From contig BCJU01000001.1 of NCBI GenBank assembly GCA_001600355.1, positions 579,178-643,177 of the forward strand: a stretch of 64,000 nt of DNA, in the 5' to 3' direction. Position 1 is the first letter of the stretch; each line of letters starts with the position of its first letter. Under the pieces are notes generated by a model that was not told the origin of the DNA, did not search any database, and saw only the letters and a list, made by a program, of their open reading frames with translations. Below, one piece after another: positions 9,657 to 22,231 of the stretch. Position numbers and translations under genes: made by a program. This DNA is from Meira nashicola (Eukaryota > Basidiomycota > Exobasidiomycetes > Exobasidiales > Brachybasidiaceae).

Positions 9657-12600
9657 TTTGAATTGAATTGCTGAACAATGATCGAGGTTGGAAAATAGAA
9701 AAATTGCTTGACTGCGATCGTGTTCAATTGATAGAAGTTTTCAGTAACGAATCGATAACAATTGATTGTGGTTGAGAAAAGAAAAGATGATTGGATTGAT
9801 TCTTTTGTATATGCTATTGTTCACCAAAGTATCGGCAATGATCAAATACTTGATGGATGCGGTAATGAATGTTGTCGAAAGATGACGATATTGGTTGACG
9901 GAAAGGTAAATGAAGAATGGATCTCCTAGGGTCGTTTGTTCCTGTTCGATCTGTTGACGGTTGTACTTATGAAAGTATTGAAAAATTGAACGGGTCCATC
10001 AAGAGATCTTGCTTTGGCGGTATGGAGGAGGTAGAAGTTTTTGCTAAAAGCTGCACAGAAAATGTCCAACAGGATCGAAAGTGTAGTATCAAAACCCTCT
10101 TCGGCCAGAAAATATTTATTTGTAAGATCGAAAGGCACCTCCGATTGACAGGTGCAACTATGCGTACCGTGCGCGCTCGATGTTCATTGTCCGCACAACT
10201 TCAGACGGAAATGTACTTCTTTGACGCAATACTTTTTACGAAAGCGAAAGTAAAAGGGCAAGTAGGATTGGATAATAAGATCTTAAGAGCACCCTTCGAT
10301 CATCAAGGGAACCGTGCCAAAACAAGGAGGGAAAGCAGTGTTCGAATTGCATTGCATGAAGCGGCAGGAACAAAAGACTTTTTTTTTCTCCTTCGATTCA
10401 CCTTGGGTACAATTTCTCGATTTCCTGCTGTTCCAGTTCGATCTGAAAGGTAAGCTAGGGTGCTTAAGCTAAACTCTGCTTTAAGCCGTCGGTGATTATC
10501 CAAAAAGAGGAAAAAGCCCACTTGCCTGATGCGATTGGAGTGCGTAAGAACAGTAGCAGAGAGCGACAATTTACCTGCATAAATACGACACAACACCCCA
10601 AGAAATAAAAACAACAAGCTCAGCGCTATAGCTTCAGATCTCCGATGCGCGAGGGTGCATGTTGTGGTTTGTGCTACTAATTTTTTTTGTTTAATTTTCA
10701 TTTTCCCCTCTAATGTATGGCTGCAATTACGCCCACTTTTATGCGCGTGCGTGCAGGCGGTGAAATGTATCCGGATATTCTATGCAAGCCATCTTATTAT
10801 TGCGTTTGTTTTGTTCATCACACCGCATCAAGAAGGGGTACAAGTGTAAGCCGATGAATCCAATGATGTAAAATAATATGCACTGTATCAATAACGCCCG
10901 CATCGAAAAGGTGTGCTAATCGGAAGTTAGTGGGGATAAAATAGGGTTGAAATGCCGCTTAGACCTTCTCCCCTTTATTGCTGCAAATCAATTATAATTG
11001 AATACAAATGGGACGCAGCGATCGAAGAGAAGGAAGAGTGTTCGTTTGCCAAGAAAATTGGCAAAAAGTCAAAGGTAAAAGGTTTTAAGCTGGCTTATGC
11101 ATCATCGACTTCCGGTTGCGAACTGTGCGTTAAACCAGTATTTATCACACCCGAAATCGATTGATTGTATGCATACAACACGCATGCAGCAATACGCTTC
11201 CAGTGTCGCCTTACAAAGCCATCAACACAACTTGCATGCATTAGAGTGGAGCCCTAATGTAGATTTTGTTTACATGCCTACTTGCTAAAAGAAAAAAGAC
11301 GTAAATGCGCATATACGCTAATGCAGCACTTTATCGCGATCGATCTGCGTGAACATCACACTTTTTTTTCATTTTTTACACACCGCTGTCATTAAGCCTC
11401 TCCGAAATTGAAACGCGCACCTGCGCATAGATTTTTCGGGCACCCTTTTTTACTTTTTAGCGTGATTTTTTGCTTTTTCGATGCATTTGTATCTGCAGGG
11501 ACTTAAATTCTAGCTTTGATGAATGATAAAGTGCAAAGGTGAATAATAACCGGATGTGACGAAAATATCTACATATGTACACCTATCATATTGAGTTTGA
11601 AATCCCACTTTTGAATTGGGTGTGGCGTATTTGTGACGGAACATTTTCTCATTTATGGATCTATCCGTCATTGTCAAGGTAAGGATAAGTACATATCCAT
11701 TGCAGATGATCATCACATTTTTTTATTTCTTAAACGGACTCTGAAGAATCATTATGATGTTCGGGCGTACACTTTCAAAAAAAAAATCGAACAAAGTCCG
11801 AACAAAGGTGACAAGTTCTTTCAATGATGAACATCAGTCACGCTTGCTTGGCTTTCTTTATTTTTCGATCCTGGGTGTTTACTCGGCGTGCATACGGCAT
11901 TTAAATGTACCTTTTTTTTTATTTCTTACTGCAAGGGGATGAAATCTATTAGTTCAACCGGCACCGGCTGGAAAGACGGAATCCTGGAGTTTGGTAAAAG
12001 GCTTAGAATAGAGTTCACTACTGCAGTCAAATGCACCTCATCAACCTTATCCACCCTTGACTGCAGAAAAAAGGCAGGCGTACATTAAATGACACTTACT
12101 TCTTTGCATACCCAAAAAATAAAATATATCCGCTAAAGCGCGCTTAAGCCTTCAATCTAACTGCATTGCATAGAATAGCATTTGATTAGAGTATAAGTGC
12201 GCATGCGTGCGTGGAAAAATTAAACAATCAATGCAAGAAAAAGGCTTAAACGTTAAGTTTCAATATGAAATAAAATTCGTTGATTAAATTTTAAAGATCG
12301 AAATTGATTTAAAAGGCTAATTAATGTATGCATGCATCTATACAAATAAAGTTCTTATGCGTACATATTGAAAAGGAATAATTCGGGTTCAGGCGGTTCC
12401 TTAAATTAGAAGATTCTAACTCTTTTCTCTTCACCCACGCTCATACCTTTTCTTTTCCGTGTGGCTTAAAAGGTCATTGCCATAATTGATGAAATGATGG
12501 GAAAAAGAAAGTTTGGATCGCATTGAAGAATTCCGGGAAAATTGCAGCAAGGACTCCCCTGCATAAGGTCACGTTTACATATTCAGCCCATGATTAAAGC

Positions 12601-13868
12601 AGAGATTGAAATAAATAAAATGTGTGAATGTGTGTTTGTGATTTATTTTTCCAACGCCATCATTCGAAGAAAGGGTCACTCCCTTTTTACGCCAAAATCT
12701 TGAGCCCCGGCAAAAAGAACTTGTCAAATCGAAATTTAAAATTAATTCAATTCCCGATTCAGAGGTTGGAGCTTAAATTAAGCTTTTTCTTTTCTTTTTA
12801 TCTTTTCACCTCTTTAAGATCACTTTCGATCGTCGGTTTTAGTGTGCTTCCGTAAAGCACGCAATCGTTGAAAAGTTTAAGTACATATACAATTCATCTT
12901 GAATTTAAGATTCTTACCCCATTAAAGTTTTAAACAATGTTATCTACTGAAATGATAGATTTGAGAAGATAAGAAGAGATTGATTATCCCCTTGCATTTA
13001 TCGGCGTTCATCAAGACGACAGAGTATGTCACAAATGCAATCTTTGTACCTCTTCTTTGGTTTATTGAAGCTTAAAAGTATCGTGGCTGCAGCGGATAAT
13101 AATCTTCTCCCCACCTTAAAACTTTGAATAGGACGCGTGGAAGCCTGGACGTACATACATCGTGCCTACGTCAGATAGGCTGAACCAGAAAAAAAAACAC
13201 AAGCCACAAGCTGCACGCCTTACATTTAAGGGTCGATAAGTGTGCGAAAAAAAGAAGTTTAGACTTTTCATTACCTAGACTAAACTATATGCATACAGTA
13301 CATGAAGCTTAATCCTCCCTTGACATCGGAATCGCGGAAGTGAGGATTAAAGGTTGACAGAATGCACACGAGTCCCGTTTGCGGATAAGAAAAAAGGAAT
13401 TGTTTCTTTCTTTCATTCATTCACACAAGAACAAAGCCACAATCAATAAAAATACATATAATTACCTTACAGCGGATCGACTTGTGCAAATTGTTTTTTT
13501 TTTGGGATGGCGATCAATCTCCGGCAATTTATTTTGAAATGTGATCTTCTTCGATCTGAGAAAGCCACAATGTAAGTAATATCTATGGTACATTCCGTTC
13601 CCTTTCCAGCATTGCGCATCCGAATAATCTTATCAACTTGGAGTTAGTCAAAATTCCTCTCATTTGGTCATCCCTTGGCATCCAGTGGCTTGGATCTTCT
13701 CACGAACATTTGATATGAGCGGACCGAAAAAAGCCAATTTCTTGGCCTAATGCCGAAAGTCAGGAGGTGAGCTTTTCTATCCCTTTATCAGAATATTTTC
13801 ACACGATTTCATGATACTGCATAAATTTGAAAGCTTGTCCTAAAACTACATTGAATAAAATTAAACAA
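9657..13868. other. Gene-poor interval upstream of the kinase gene (4.2 kb)
   Basis: The longest gene-free stretch in the window. It holds the kinase 5' region and the 3' side of REI1. One 178-codon frame (9917-10453) has no recognisable domain, and its residues look like chance translation. The stretch is rich in T runs, in TGCATGC/ATGTATGCAT motifs (11170-11188, 11233-11240, 12192-12198, 12324-12337) and in short frames. An ACGCGT box lies at 13133. ACTCCCCTGCATAAGGTCAC (about 12552-12571) resembles a site at about 5949 on the other side of the kinase gene. It could contain a long 5' leader, distal control sites or noncoding RNA, but sequence alone does not show which. Confidence 0.45.
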
Positions 13869-15323
13869 TCACTGTAACAGTGGATCACGGAAATGTTTCT
13901 GACTGTTATTCTTAAAGCCGATCTGAGTTTTGAATTGCTCGCGTCTAGTCATATCACGATAAGTAGAGATATGCTTCTTTGCTTCACGTGCTTCACCACG
14001 ATTACGTGCTCGTACCAAGTGACCGCCACGGTTTTCGACTAAAGTTGGATCGAGATTCTTACGTTCATGTAATCTATGTGCCAACTCTCTGCCAGAAACT
14101 CCAGATGTAGCAACTGCTCCAGGTGGTCTTAAAGATTGATTATAATACCGACGCATACTCCTATGACCCAATCGTACTCCAGAAGGTAAGACCAATTCAA
14201 ACTCATTATCTCCATAACGAACACCGCTAGAAGGCAGTGTTGCTGTTTCATCGTCACTTCCTTCTTCACTTCCTTCTTCTGTGATTGCATCATCATCTTC
14301 AATTCCTCCTTCTCCGTCAGAAACATCCTCCCATCCAGCATCAGGATAACTGCTAGTAAAATCGAAAAAGTCGCTCAACTCCATCTTGTCTTCCTCTTGA
14401 TCGTATGCAATTTTGCAATGAGCTTTATCGATCATATGTTTCCGTACTGCTTCAGCCGTTTGAAATCCTCTTCCTTTGCCGTTGCAGTAAAGGCAAATAT
14501 TTCCAACGCAAATCTTGTCAGACAGATACTTCATCAATCCCACCAAATCGACCAAATACTCCTTTTCAGGAATGAAAAAGCTATGCTGACTGCTCATATG
14601 TTTCAATGAATCTTCAATACTTGTGAAACCGGTCACGTTGCAAAAGATGCATGAAGTTGTAGGATCAACACGTCTACTTGAAGCAACTTTTGCATCAATT
14701 GCCGCTTGAATCTCTTCTTCAGTTGCATCTTCATCTACCTGTAGCGCCATGGGTGCACCATGGCGAAGGGGTTCTACTTCTTTCTTCTCCACCTCTGACA
14801 AAGCGTCAGCTAGATCAGAAACGTTATTCAAACCCTCTTTAGATGGTGGTAACCTGACAATTAATGAATCTGCTCCATCATCTTCCTTTGACCTGGTAGA
14901 TTTGACTGAGGTTTGAGCCGGTGTCAACAACCGGGAAACAGTCTCTTTATGCTTTTTGGAGTTCAAATGTGATTGAAAGGCATTCTGAGAAGAGAAGCTC
15001 TTGTTGCATTCGCGGCATCTGTCTTGGCTTGTTGCTACACCATCTGTTTGATCCGCTTCTCCTTTCCTTTCTAAAATCTTTGCATTAAATACATCAGCAC
15101 GTACGGGAGGTAAATTAGCCACCCGTCTCTTCATGTTATATCTGTGTAAATCAGTACGATAATGCGCTCTTTGATCTTCTGGATTGGCATAGGCAATCGA
15201 GCAAGATAGACATGTGAACATAGCCGTTCCTTCTGCCATTGCACTCGAAGGGCCTGCCATTGTTGTGCCATCGGCCGAAATTCCATCCAAAATGTCAGAT
15301 TGAGATGGTGCAAATGTAGCCAT
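13869..15323 (-). CDS. REI1: Cytoplasmic pre-60S factor REI1 (ZNF622 family)
   Basis: A single exon of 484 aa. It has four C2H2 zinc fingers in the REI1 order: FTCLSCSIAY..HYRTDLHRYNMKRR (about 36-66), CRECNKSF..HLNSKKH (about 103-126), CIFCNVTGF..HMSSQH (about 225-248) and CLYCNGKGRGF..HMIDKAHCK (about 277-304). An acidic stretch follows, then the basic C-terminal half with GHRSMRRYYNQSLRP and a terminal GFKNNSQKHFRDPL motif, all typical of the family. REI1 acts on cytoplasmic pre-60S particles after export, helping to release and recycle the Arx1/Alb1 export factors. It is head-to-head with the ubiquitin-eL40 gene, itself a late 60S protein. The ATG at 15323 gives MATFAPSQS. Confidence 0.95.
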   Translation of the reverse strand: MATFAPSQSDILDGISADGTTMAGPSSAMAEGTAMFTCLSCSIAYANPEDQRAHYRTDLHRYNMKRRVANLPPVRADVFNAKILERKGEADQTDGVATSQDRCRECNKSFSSQNAFQSHLNSKKHKETVSRLLTPAQTSVKSTRSKEDDGADSLIVRLPPSKEGLNNVSDLADALSEVEKKEVEPLRHGAPMALQVDEDATEEEIQAAIDAKVASSRRVDPTTSCIFCNVTGFTSIEDSLKHMSSQHSFFIPEKEYLVDLVGLMKYLSDKICVGNICLYCNGKGRGFQTAEAVRKHMIDKAHCKIAYDQEEDKMELSDFFDFTSSYPDAGWEDVSDGEGGIEDDDAITEEGSEEGSDDETATLPSSGVRYGDNEFELVLPSGVRLGHRSMRRYYNQSLRPPGAVATSGVSGRELAHRLHERKNLDPTLVENRGGHLVRARNRGEAREAKKHISTYRDMTRREQFKTQIGFKNNSQKHFRDPLLQ

Positions 15324-15855
15324 GATCGCAAATTTTTATGTGAGAATGACACAAATGAGTTGTTGTTGTCGTATGAAGTGGTGTTAACTTAAACTTGCGT
15401 GGCGTGGAGGATTTCCAAAATTTTGTCCAAAATTTCTCTAGAGTCGTGTGCTAATTATACTTCGCGGTCCTATGCCTATCTCCGATCTCCTGTGTGCTCA
15501 GCTCATAGTCTGCTTAGTAAGATCAGGAGCAGTTTTATTCACAACTGAAAATTATTCACGTGTTTTCCTCGATTTTTCAAACTGGTATGACAAATCTCGC
15601 TCTTCACGTGTTCATTTGTCTAAAATTGCGCAGCGCTTGAGAAGAACGTTAAGCAGCGGCAGGCCAGGTATACGCAGTGCAGTGAATACACATTTTCCGC
15701 GCATGCTTGCCACAGTACCTGTGTCTTAGCAACATTCCATGCTTAAAGCTTTGCGCGCCTGGAAATAGGAAGTGTGATCAATTCTGTCAATCTGACACAA
15801 CTCACATTCTTTTGACCGTCACCCCGACAATTCGATAATATAAGAGGTCATCAAG
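15324..15855. promoter_or_regulatory. Divergent promoter REI1 / ubiquitin-eL40
   Basis: 532 nt between two outward-reading ribosome-related genes. It contains TTGCGCAGCGCTT at 15626-15638, one of the recurrent GCGC-type motifs of this window, and an AATATAAGAG TATA-like sequence just before the eL40 start (about 15837-15846). A 93-codon frame at 15448-15729 has no domain and is probably chance. Confidence 0.5.
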
Positions 15856-16742
<887 letters not shown>

Positions 16743-19245
16743 TGGTATGCATGTGGAACGTATTCGAAATGTTTTGGTCGTTTTCGCTTGAGAGCGTTTG
16801 AAGCGTATCGTTCTGACTTAGTAAACATAGCACAAATATAAACCATGCATTTTATCATACTCTTTGCCTCTTCTTGTGTTCATACATTTGTATGACATCA
16901 TACGAGCACTCACAATAATATGTGATCATGTACCATCTTTTTCCATGTGTTCTGGCAATACCAGTACCATTCATGCCCATTTTGGATAGAATATCGTGTG
17001 AGGTGTTCGAGGAGCGATGATTAACCGGATTCCAATTTCAATAATGGTGTAGATTTATCTGTAACCTCTATTATTCAAAATTAATCATTGCAGAAGTGCG
17101 AAATCAAGGGAGTTGAAATAAAAGGCAAAACTTACCCCAATGATTGCCTTTTTTTAAGTAAGTCTGCCGCCGATGTCAACGTACTTTGAGAATAAAGTAG
17201 AATATGTGTCTTCTAGATTTTAGCATCTTGCAATGGAAGCATTCGGTGTTTTGATAATGTAACAAGGAAAAGTGTGCTTTCGATATAAGATTGAATCGGA
17301 TGTAGTCTCAGATGATAAAATGTTTTTTTTTTCTTCTTTCGAGTCAACTTTGTGTACGCATCGATTGTAAAAACAAATGATGATACAGTGTCAAAGAAGA
17401 TACGTAGAATGTGCAGATAAGAAATTAATGAGAAGTCACATCATACATGGAAAAATGGAAACTCGGGCACACATTTCTCATATATCCCAGATGATTAAGA
17501 AACAAATCCTCTTTAACATGTGTAAGACAACATGCAAAGATTATCCATTCAGCCACAATTCTATCATCGAGAGTCTCGCTTATAGGAATTACATTGTAGT
17601 GAGTAAAGAATAAGCATTCATTGTTATGGAAAAAGATACCCGTCGGCAAGTATCATTCCGCAATTTTTTCATTTTCTTCAAAGGCTCAGAAAGAAGTTAG
17701 GACTGATTAAAAGCGCGGATTTCAAACGCGCGGGTTTTAACTTTTCATTGGCGCGAATTAGACTATAACCTCCATGGAGCATTTTTCTTTAAATCTCAGA
17801 CATTCAGTTCACACAGTTTTCAATTCGCGTACTGAATAAAAAGAACTCGGTCTTAAATCAACTTAGCGTCGACGGCAAGAGGGGTAACCGGTTAAAATGC
17901 TTCGAGAGATTGGAATACATGTTCAATCAAATAAAGTTTTTTTCTACCCCTTCATCAATTGTACTAAATCCAAAAATATAATCCTATGTGAGCATAATCA
18001 GTTGCTGAGCTGAACATTGCTGAATAGTAAGCATTTCCGCGTACCCGTTCCATTTACTCAGCCACGTATTATTCGGGCAAGGAAGGAAATTGTAAAGTAA
18101 TGTCGATTTCACGCAGCTAAACCCTTAGTAAGGGTAAAAAGTGGAGTTAGACTAGATCCTACCCATGCAATGACGAGGCTGTGGGTATTGTACGTGTGTA
18201 TACAATTGAAAAGCGGGCAAAAGGGGTGCTTGCTGGGTGCACACACACTTGGCATTGCCCCGTAATGTTTGCTAGTTCAAATATAAATTCGGGACTAGGA
18301 TTATGCGCGTTTTGTCAGGTACCATGACCGTGTTGAACCCTAAAAGAAAGAAAAAGTCTGAGGTTAAAATTGAAGCTGCAAGAAATGCAGCATACAAACA
18401 AGATTATGTGCCCGTAGGTGCATTTACTGTCATCTTCCTTGACTTATATGTATGCACTGGACCTTCTACTGGGCTTACTTTTCTCTTTTTGTTTCATCTT
18501 CCTCTTACAGTTTCTCGGCGCCGCTTCTTGATTCAAGCATTCCATCTTTTCTTTCTCTCTTTCGTTTGTGCATCGGGCCGATTGAAGGTATTTTGTTGAT
18601 CAAACTGCTTTCAAAGTCAAATAAGCCTACAATACATTTTTATGACAAATTAAGGAGCAAACCATTTTCACACTGATCGAGCAAACAATATCGACTTTAT
18701 ACGGATTACGGGCTCGGAAGATACGCGACCGAGTTGACATTGTTTGACGTTCAAATTGACGTCCTTTAGTAGTATCCTACATACCGAAGACTTTTACTTT
18801 GGATTGTCAGGGACTAGGGCTTCTTCACCTCCTGTTTTTTGTGGCACTTTCGTCTTCCGCTTAAGCCTTTCATCTCAATACATACACGTACCGTTCTTAT
18901 GGTAGCAGTCTCATCTGTGTATCTGCACCAGATTATCACGCAACATTTGAGCCCGCGGTTATTTACAAAGTTTGGATCAAAGTAAGCGCCCACTCCGTAA
19001 TACAAGGTGAGTAATCGTTTAATCTTGCTTTCATCTTTAATTACCTTGAAGTCGGCTTCGGCGTTTTTGTTATACCACCACCACTTCTTTGTTGATCTTT
19101 TCATTTCTCGAATGAATCAACGCCATCTTGAACCTTTATGCGACCACCACGCTCGATGTTTCGGTGTACTCTTGACATCATAAACAAGCTTTGCTATTCG
19201 CTTGCTTGAAACACATTATCCATTTACGATCATTTTCTGTCTTGA
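16743..19245. other. Intergenic region after eL40 (2.5 kb)
   Basis: No convincing gene. The frames at 17377-17613 and 18303-18676 are Phe/Ser/Leu-rich or unstructured and lack domains. A small palindromic hairpin ACCCTTAGTAAGGGT lies at 18121-18135. A patch with repeated GCGCG occurs near 17710-17752. It presumably holds the eL40 3' UTR and the promoter of the 887-aa gene. Confidence 0.45.
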
Positions 19246-21971
19246 ATGATCGCCATGCCTTTAATGGTCCAAAGACCAAACGATTCTATTCCGCCCTCTC
19301 CACACTTTCACTCACATTCCGTCTTTCAAAATTTCTCCATACCAGGCTCATTCACTATCATAGAAGAACCGGAAGAAATTTTATCAAGTCGGGCACCTTC
19401 AATCTCGCTCAGTCGGAAACAATCTCGAGCAGCTGAAGGCAATCTTAGCTCAAGTTTTGATCAAGAAATTACGTCAAGAGATGGTAAAGCAGCCAAACGA
19501 AAAAAACACAACAGTAAGTTGAAAATTGGTTTTCAATCTTCATGAGAAGAAAGCTGACATATTTTCTTCATTTAGGTATGCAAACACCCGAACTCTTTGT
19601 CAATAATGGCGGCCCGCCGCCCCATTTTGACGAACGAACACCGACGACGGCAATGATTGCAAACGACAGGGAGGCAAACATGCGTACCCCGCGTCCACAT
19701 ACAGCGGCTCCTACTTCGTCTGGCAACACATTCTCAGAATCTGCCAATTTAACTTCAAATCCAAACACAAAAGCGCGCATTTTACAATGGCAACAAAGAC
19801 GTGACGCCAGTGATGCAACGATCGAACCAAGTGATATGCGATTGATGGATGAAGCGATAAGAAGTGCACCGGCTGATACGAATTCGTATGCGACAGATTC
19901 GCTAGGACGTATGAGTACGCATTCATCAATTCTTACTGGTGGTTCTGAATTCGGACATGGAAGTAGATTTGGCAGCGAATCGGGCTATCATCAACATCAT
20001 CCGAGAGAAGTATCTTCTGGTTCGGCAATTATGCGGAAAAATCGAAAGGTTGCCCCGCCTGAATTACTCGTCGTTGTTCGTCCACCACCGAGTAAACAAA
20101 CAAATCCGTTAAATTTGCAAATCCAATTAGTTACTCCTAATCAAGGCGGAACAGCAACCGGAAGGGTATCGGGCGAATCTTCCAGAGATGATGTCACATC
20201 CTCAAATGCATCCAGTTTGAGTAGTGGAACTAATAATGTAAACGGATCTGGCAGTAAACTCAAATCACCTTCTCCGCCCGCAGCAATAAAGAGATCCAAT
20301 TCAGTAAGCTCCTCGCGATCAGCATTTTCAGAAGCAAGTAGCGCAGGTTTATCAACAGCATCTGCTTCCAGTACAGGAAGAAGGGTAACGCCTTTGTATA
20401 ATCTCAACTTTCATAGCATAATGGCCACCACTGTGAATGATGCCGGCACAGACCAAAAGGTTGCCAAATTCAACAAAAGATGTGTAGACATTGACGGTTT
20501 CGGTCAATTGGTCCCACACGAATTGGCATTAGGCGTGAATGATGCAGCAACGATGGATCGTAGAAGGCGTTCGTTCACTGCTGCATCTGCAAGTGGCGGT
20601 AGAGCAGATAGCGGAAGCGGTGCTAGCGATTTCAATTCTCCTGCAGAGGTACGATCAGACGCTTCTCATACACGTAGTACAGAAGTGACTACAATTCATT
20701 CGGATTTGGATAGTGGAAGTGGTAGTGGCGTTCAAATGGCAGCAGGGATAGCGAAAGGAGCTGGAAAGGATGTCGAACCGCCAACTTCATTTGATGCAAT
20801 GAGTCCACAGGCAAAAGAAGTGCCTGTAGATCCACTTTCTGGTTTGGGCAACAAACTTTTGAGAGGCTTCAAGCGTTTGAGTGTCAATCAGCCTATACCA
20901 ACTGCAACACCAGCAAAGAGCAATCAATCTGTTCGAAGTGCACATACTATGGAATCCGGTAGAACTGCCCCTTCAAGCATAATGGCACGCATGCGTGGTG
21001 CAGCTGCCAAGGTAAAAGATGGCGATAATGGCATTTTTGCTGCATCTACAGAAGAGACTGAAACACTCAATGCACCAGAAGGAAGTGTAGCAGGAAGTGA
21101 TTCAGACATTCCTCAATTGATCGTTGGAGGCGGATTAAAGAGCGATGGATGTAGAAAGACGCAAGGATATTATTGGACAGTGCGTAGATGGAGCAGAAGA
21201 TTGGGCGAAAGCGCTGAAGAAGAAATGGACAATCTTGTACCTGGTAGGAGGGAAGCAGGAGCAAATCCAATCCTTAATAGTGTTTGGAAAAGATTCAATA
21301 TCGCAAATCGCATGGGTGGAACAGAAATTCATCCTCCTGCTTCACAAATTCCAGTTCGATTTGAATGGACACGTAGCGAAGTACGGAAACGTAGTACGGC
21401 CACAAATAATAGCCATCATGGAAGAGCAGCGACCGATATGGGATCCACGCCTGCATCACGTAGAGGAAGTAGTGCAAAAGCCAAACGGGCAAGCTTTGAT
21501 GCACGACAAGAGGAGATTGAATCGAGAGGTGGAGAAGGATTGAGGTTACCGCAAAGTAACAGTAGACCTTCTTCGATTTATGGCGCGCAAAATTCTATTC
21601 GAGGATCGATCGATCATGGCAGTTCCGTTAGTGGAGGAGTAGAAGAAGAAGATAGCGATCCCGAAGACAGTGAAACAAAGTGGGCATGTCATTTGGTACT
21701 AGGTCCAACGACCAGGATTCCTATTGGCAGTTTGGCCCCCACTCCACATCATCCCAAATTAGTCGCACAATTGACCGTACCCTACCCTTTACCGGATCTA
21801 AGTCAATCAGGTCTTGGTGCCGATGGAGCAGGTCTTACAAGAGAAGAACTTAAAGATATCATCAGCGTGACAGCTTTATTCGTTATCATTCGTGAAGCAT
21901 TCGGAGGTTTGGCAAAACGTCGTAAAGGTGATTCGGTAATCAAATTCGGAGCTGCTGCTGCTCATCGATGA
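19246..21971 (+). CDS. Uncharacterised 887-aa Ser-rich protein with conserved-looking blocks
   Basis: Two exons, 19246-19513 and 19576-21971. The 62-nt intron begins GTAAGT and ends TTTAG, joining in phase 1 across a Ser codon. An in-frame TGA sits just before the ATG at 19246. I do not recognise a named family. Most of the protein is Ser/Thr/Gly-rich and probably disordered. Three blocks look structured: PPELLVVVRPPPSKQTNPLNLQ (start about residue 257 of the spliced protein), TPLYNLNFHSIMATTVNDAG..FNKRCVDIDGFGQLVPHEL (about 365-415), and a C-terminal region beginning KWACHLVLGPTTRIPIG and ending with a hydrophobic helix SVTALFVIIREAFGGLAKRRKG. Codon use matches its neighbours. A cytoskeletal or signalling scaffold role is possible, but nothing visible supports one. 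Confidence 0.75.
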
Positions 21972-22231
21972 AGACATCATAATGTTTTTCACATTTTTCC
22001 CCTTTCTTTTATTTTCAAATGGTTTCTCTACCTCATATACTACATACCCAGTCAAACAGTAGACAAACATTCATGTGACCTTTCCATTACTTCATCTAAT
22101 CATCATTCGGCAGAGCATCATCATCAATTTTTTTGCATTCAATGAGCATTAAACTCATATCCTATATTGTATTGCAATGTATTCTTGATCATTAAGATAT
22201 GGTGAAAGATTAGGATAACAGCAGTAAAAGG

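Noticed and set aside
9917..10453. 178-codon plus-strand frame upstream of the kinase gene
   Set aside because: ATG-initiated but without any recognisable domain, with a composition like chance translation and no introns or partners; it most likely lies in the kinase 5' region.
4554..13868. Transposon or LTR element in the gene-poor region
   Set aside because: No terminal repeats, target-site duplications, transposase, integrase or reverse-transcriptase motifs were seen in any frame.
18303..18676. Overlapping plus-strand frames of 98 and 74 codons
   Set aside because: Second halves are Phe/Leu/Ser-rich translations of a CT-rich tract, and two overlapping frames compete; no family signal.
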